From: Limnoglobus roseus
GTDB taxonomy: Bacteria; Planctomycetota; Planctomycetia; Gemmatales; Gemmataceae
Reading direction: 5' to 3'
Assembly: GCF_008254045.1 (NCBI RefSeq)
Contig: NZ_CP042425.1
Coordinates: 6,324,001 to 6,388,000, forward strand
DNA: 64,000 nt
Position numbers and translations under genes: made by a program. The notes beneath the pieces are model-generated. The model saw only the letters and a program-made list of their open reading frames with translations. It did no database searches and was not told where the DNA came from. This document shows positions 62,105 to 64,000 of the stretch, in pieces. Position 1 is the first letter of the stretch, and the number at the start of each line of letters is the position of its first letter.

Positions 62105-62896
62105 TCACCGCTGAACCAGCCACATCATCTGCCCGCCGATTTCGAGTGCGTACTCCGGTTCGTCGATATCCTCAACCGGAGCCGCCACGAGCGTGAGTAG
62201 GCCGCCATCGCAGAGCTTGCGGATGCCCTCGTGAAACCCGAACACCGACAGATTCGCGTCGCTGCCGTTCGCCACCTGGAAGACTTCACTCAACGTCGCC
62301 GGGCGGGGTGAATCGCCCGCCGCCCGCCAATCAAGGTCCGCCAACACCGCGTTCGCCCACGGCACCAACCGTGTCATCCCCTGCCCCAGCGTGGGGGTCG
62401 CACACGCCACCCGTTGCAGGGCGGCATCGACTCGTTCGCTCAGGGCGTCGAGTCGCTTCATCATCTCGCGGGCGGTGTGGTCGAAGCGAAGCGAAAGTTG
62501 AGCCGCCTCATCGCGGGCCTGCGCCATCCAGACCGGCACACCGGCTCGCGTCTCGCCGATGACTTCTTGCAGTTCGCGGAGCACCGCCTTCGGCGAATCG
62601 TGGTCGTGCAGGTATTCCACCGCCTTCGGCAGACTTCGAACCCACTCGACGACGAGTCGGCCCTTCGCCTCGGTCCGGACGTGTTCCAGCAACCCCTGCG
62701 ACAGCGCGAACCGTGCGGCAACCGCCGACGGTCCGACGCGGCTCGGGAACAGGCCGTTCAGTTTGCCCCATCGAAAGAGCCGGTGTTCGCCAGCGGAACT
62801 CGTGGCGACCTTCAGCGCGTCGAGCAGGTATTCGGACTGTTTTTCCAACTCGGCCACCGTGGCGGGGGCGGCCGGCGTGAGCAGGGCGGTTTCCAT
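62105..62896 (-). CDS. hypothetical protein, helical, unknown function
   Basis: The 263-aa product is mostly helical with Arg/Leu/Glu-rich stretches (ELEKQSEYLLDALKVATSSAGEHRLFRWGKLNGLFPSR; ALSERVDAALQRVACA). The middle has PVWMAQARDEAAQLSLRFDHTAREMMKRL and the C-terminal 80 aa include LVAAPVEDIDEPEYALEIGG. The last part could be a small winged-helix or substrate-binding domain, but no motif is firm. It converges with rph (6 bp apart). It may be specific to planctomycetes. No function assigned. Confidence 0.7.
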   Translation of the reverse strand: METALLTPAAPATVAELEKQSEYLLDALKVATSSAGEHRLFRWGKLNGLFPSRVGPSAVAARFALSQGLLEHVRTEAKGRLVVEWVRSLPKAVEYLHDHDSPKAVLRELQEVIGETRAGVPVWMAQARDEAAQLSLRFDHTAREMMKRLDALSERVDAALQRVACATPTLGQGMTRLVPWANAVLADLDWRAAGDSPRPATLSEVFQVANGSDANLSVFGFHEGIRKLCDGGLLTLVAAPVEDIDEPEYALEIGGQMMWLVQR

Positions 62897-62999
62897 ACCT
62901 CTCCCAACGGGCGATGAAATGCGGTCGAACCCGTCCTAATCTAACCGTGTCCGTCCTCGATCGTAAAGTCCAAGCCCGACCGGCCGCCCGGAGATAACG

Positions 63000-64000
63000 A
63001 TGCCTGAAGCCCCTGCCCCACGACGCATCCTCAGTGGCGTGCAACCGTCCGGCAAGTTGCACCTCGGCAACTACTTCGGCGCAATCCAGCAGCACATTGC
63101 CCGGCAGGACACCGGCGAGGCGTTCTACTTCATCGCCGACTATCACGCCCTGACGACGCTGCGCGAAGCCGAAGCCCGAGAAGCCGACGCCGCTCAGAAG
63201 GCCGGGAAGAAGACCTGGAAGTCCGCCCGCGAACTGTTGGCCGAGAACGTCCGCGACGTGGCCCTCGACTACCTCGCACTCGGCCTCGACCCGGCGAAGG
63301 CGTGCTTCTACCGACAGAGCGACGTGCCCGAAGTCTGCGAACTCGCCTGGATGCTCGCGACCGTCACCGGCATGGGCCTCCTCGAGCGCGCTCACTCTTA
63401 CAAAGACAAGGTGGCTCAGGGCATCGCCCCGGCAGTCGGGTTGTTCACGTACCCCGTGTTGATGGCGGCGGACATACTCATCGTGCGCTCGAACGTCGTG
63501 CCGGTCGGCCGGGATCAGGTTCAGCACCTCGAAATGACCCGCGACATGGCCGGGTACTTCAACCAGGCTTACGGCGAGGTGTTCCCGTTGCCGCAGGAGC
63601 AACTCGGCGAGACGCCGACCGTCCCAGGCACCGACGGCCGGAAGATGAGCAAGTCCTACGGCAACACCATCGAGATTTTCGCCGAGGGGAAGGCCCTCAA
63701 GACCGCCGTCATGGGGATCGTTACCGACTCGACGCCGCTCGAATCGCCGAAAAACCCGGACACCTGCAACGTAGCCACGCTCTACAAGCTCTTCGCGTCG
63801 GCGGAGGAAGTCGCAAACCTGGCCGCTCACTACCGCGACCCGCTGCTCAACGCCCACGAGCGGGAGGGAAAGCCGTTCGGCTACGGCCACGCCAAGCAGT
63901 TGCTCTTGAAGAAGATCGACGGCTACTTCGCCGACGCCCGACAACGCAGGAAGGAACTGCTCGCCGATCCCACCCGCGTCGAGGCCGTGCTGAAGGCCGG
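63000..64000 (+). CDS. trpS: tryptophanyl-tRNA synthetase, 5' part
   Basis: TrpRS charges tRNA-Trp. The ATG is at 63000 and the gene runs off the right edge, so about 333 codons are seen. The class I signature region is RILSGVQPSGKLHLGNYFGAI (HIGH-type), then FYFIADYHALTT, YPVLMAADILIVRSNVVPVGRDQVQHLEMTRDMA, and DGRKMSKSYGNTIEIFAEG with the KMSKS loop. An inserted helix rich in Ala, Glu and Lys (about residues 55-80) is somewhat longer than usual. The C-terminal anticodon-binding part is incomplete only because the window ends. Confidence 0.96.
   Translation, partial: MPEAPAPRRILSGVQPSGKLHLGNYFGAIQQHIARQDTGEAFYFIADYHALTTLREAEAREADAAQKAGKKTWKSARELLAENVRDVALDYLALGLDPAKACFYRQSDVPEVCELAWMLATVTGMGLLERAHSYKDKVAQGIAPAVGLFTYPVLMAADILIVRSNVVPVGRDQVQHLEMTRDMAGYFNQAYGEVFPLPQEQLGETPTVPGTDGRKMSKSYGNTIEIFAEGKALKTAVMGIVTDSTPLESPKNPDTCNVATLYKLFASAEEVANLAAHYRDPLLNAHEREGKPFGYGHAKQLLLKKIDGYFADARQRRKELLADPTRVEAVLKA

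Noticed and set aside
63000..64000. Truncated trpS as a pseudogene
   Set aside because: The reading frame is intact to the edge of the window; the missing 3' part is only because the window ends.

Overview
The window looks like chromosomal DNA of a planctomycete, probably of the Gemmataceae. The evidence is indirect: high GC; short operons on both strands; several Tat-signal Gfo/Idh/MocA oxidoreductases and a Tat-signal sugar isomerase; SUMF1-type, CotH-type and PafA-type secreted proteins; proteins joining a zinc ribbon to one membrane helix; and genes for tetrahydromethanopterin (H4MPT) synthesis, which among bacteria are typical of methylotrophs and planctomycetes. No rRNA, tRNA, insertion sequence, prophage or CRISPR array was seen. 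Almost everything reads as core chromosome.

Layout. 0.4-12.4 kb, minus strand: mnmG, a secreted oxidoreductase, a zinc-ribbon membrane protein coupled to lpdA, a second zinc-ribbon protein with an acidic/basic repeat, then three secreted enzymes (CotH-like, PafA-like phosphatase, alpha/beta hydrolase). 12.5-18.8 kb, plus: purA, uppS, cdsA, a PhoH-family ATPase, and a DevC/DevB-like export pair without its ATPase. 18.8-24.7 kb: an SDR, a NagA-like deacetylase lacking a metal ligand, a THUMP-like methyltransferase, a four-ACT aspartokinase and a small membrane protein. 24.8-26.4 kb: pstB plus an OmpR-type regulator behind an 11-bp-period repeat like a Pho box. 26.5-31.9 kb: an EEP nuclease/phosphatase-fold protein, two unknowns and an MsbA-like exporter.

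31.9-37.1 kb, plus: a glycosyltransferase, then a tightly packed H4MPT-type cofactor cluster (DHPS-like/DUF6513, pabB, DUF447, beta-RFAP synthase). PabB would feed 4-aminobenzoate to beta-RFAP synthase, so the local operon should make the arylamine end of the cofactor. 37.1-38.9 kb, minus: MlaE-like permease, methyltransferase and a small unknown. 38.9-39.4 kb is an AT-richer gap ending in a strong terminator. ilvC and a MarR regulator then diverge around a perfect 16-bp palindrome. 41-47 kb holds a GT39 membrane glycosyltransferase, a DUF3592-like protein, another secreted oxidoreductase, a SUMF1-like protein and an ApbE-like flavin transferase.

47-51.3 kb, minus: zwf-purE-purK joined by two GTGA overlaps, and a rhomboid-like protein whose catalytic His is replaced. 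51.4-58.1 kb, minus: an AsmA-like giant and a tight operon of ferredoxin-NADP reductase, a degenerate Ser/Thr kinase, accA and a DUF3817 membrane protein. 58-64 kb: a Tat isomerase, a KDG-type sugar kinase, a lipoprotein, an HU-like protein with a good promoter, rph, an unknown, and the 5' part of trpS running off the edge.

Most functions are confident family assignments. The items most worth a second look are the H4MPT cluster, the FNR-kinase-accA operon, the three enzymes with altered active sites (NagA-like, kinase, rhomboid), and the ilvC/marR and pstB regulatory sites.
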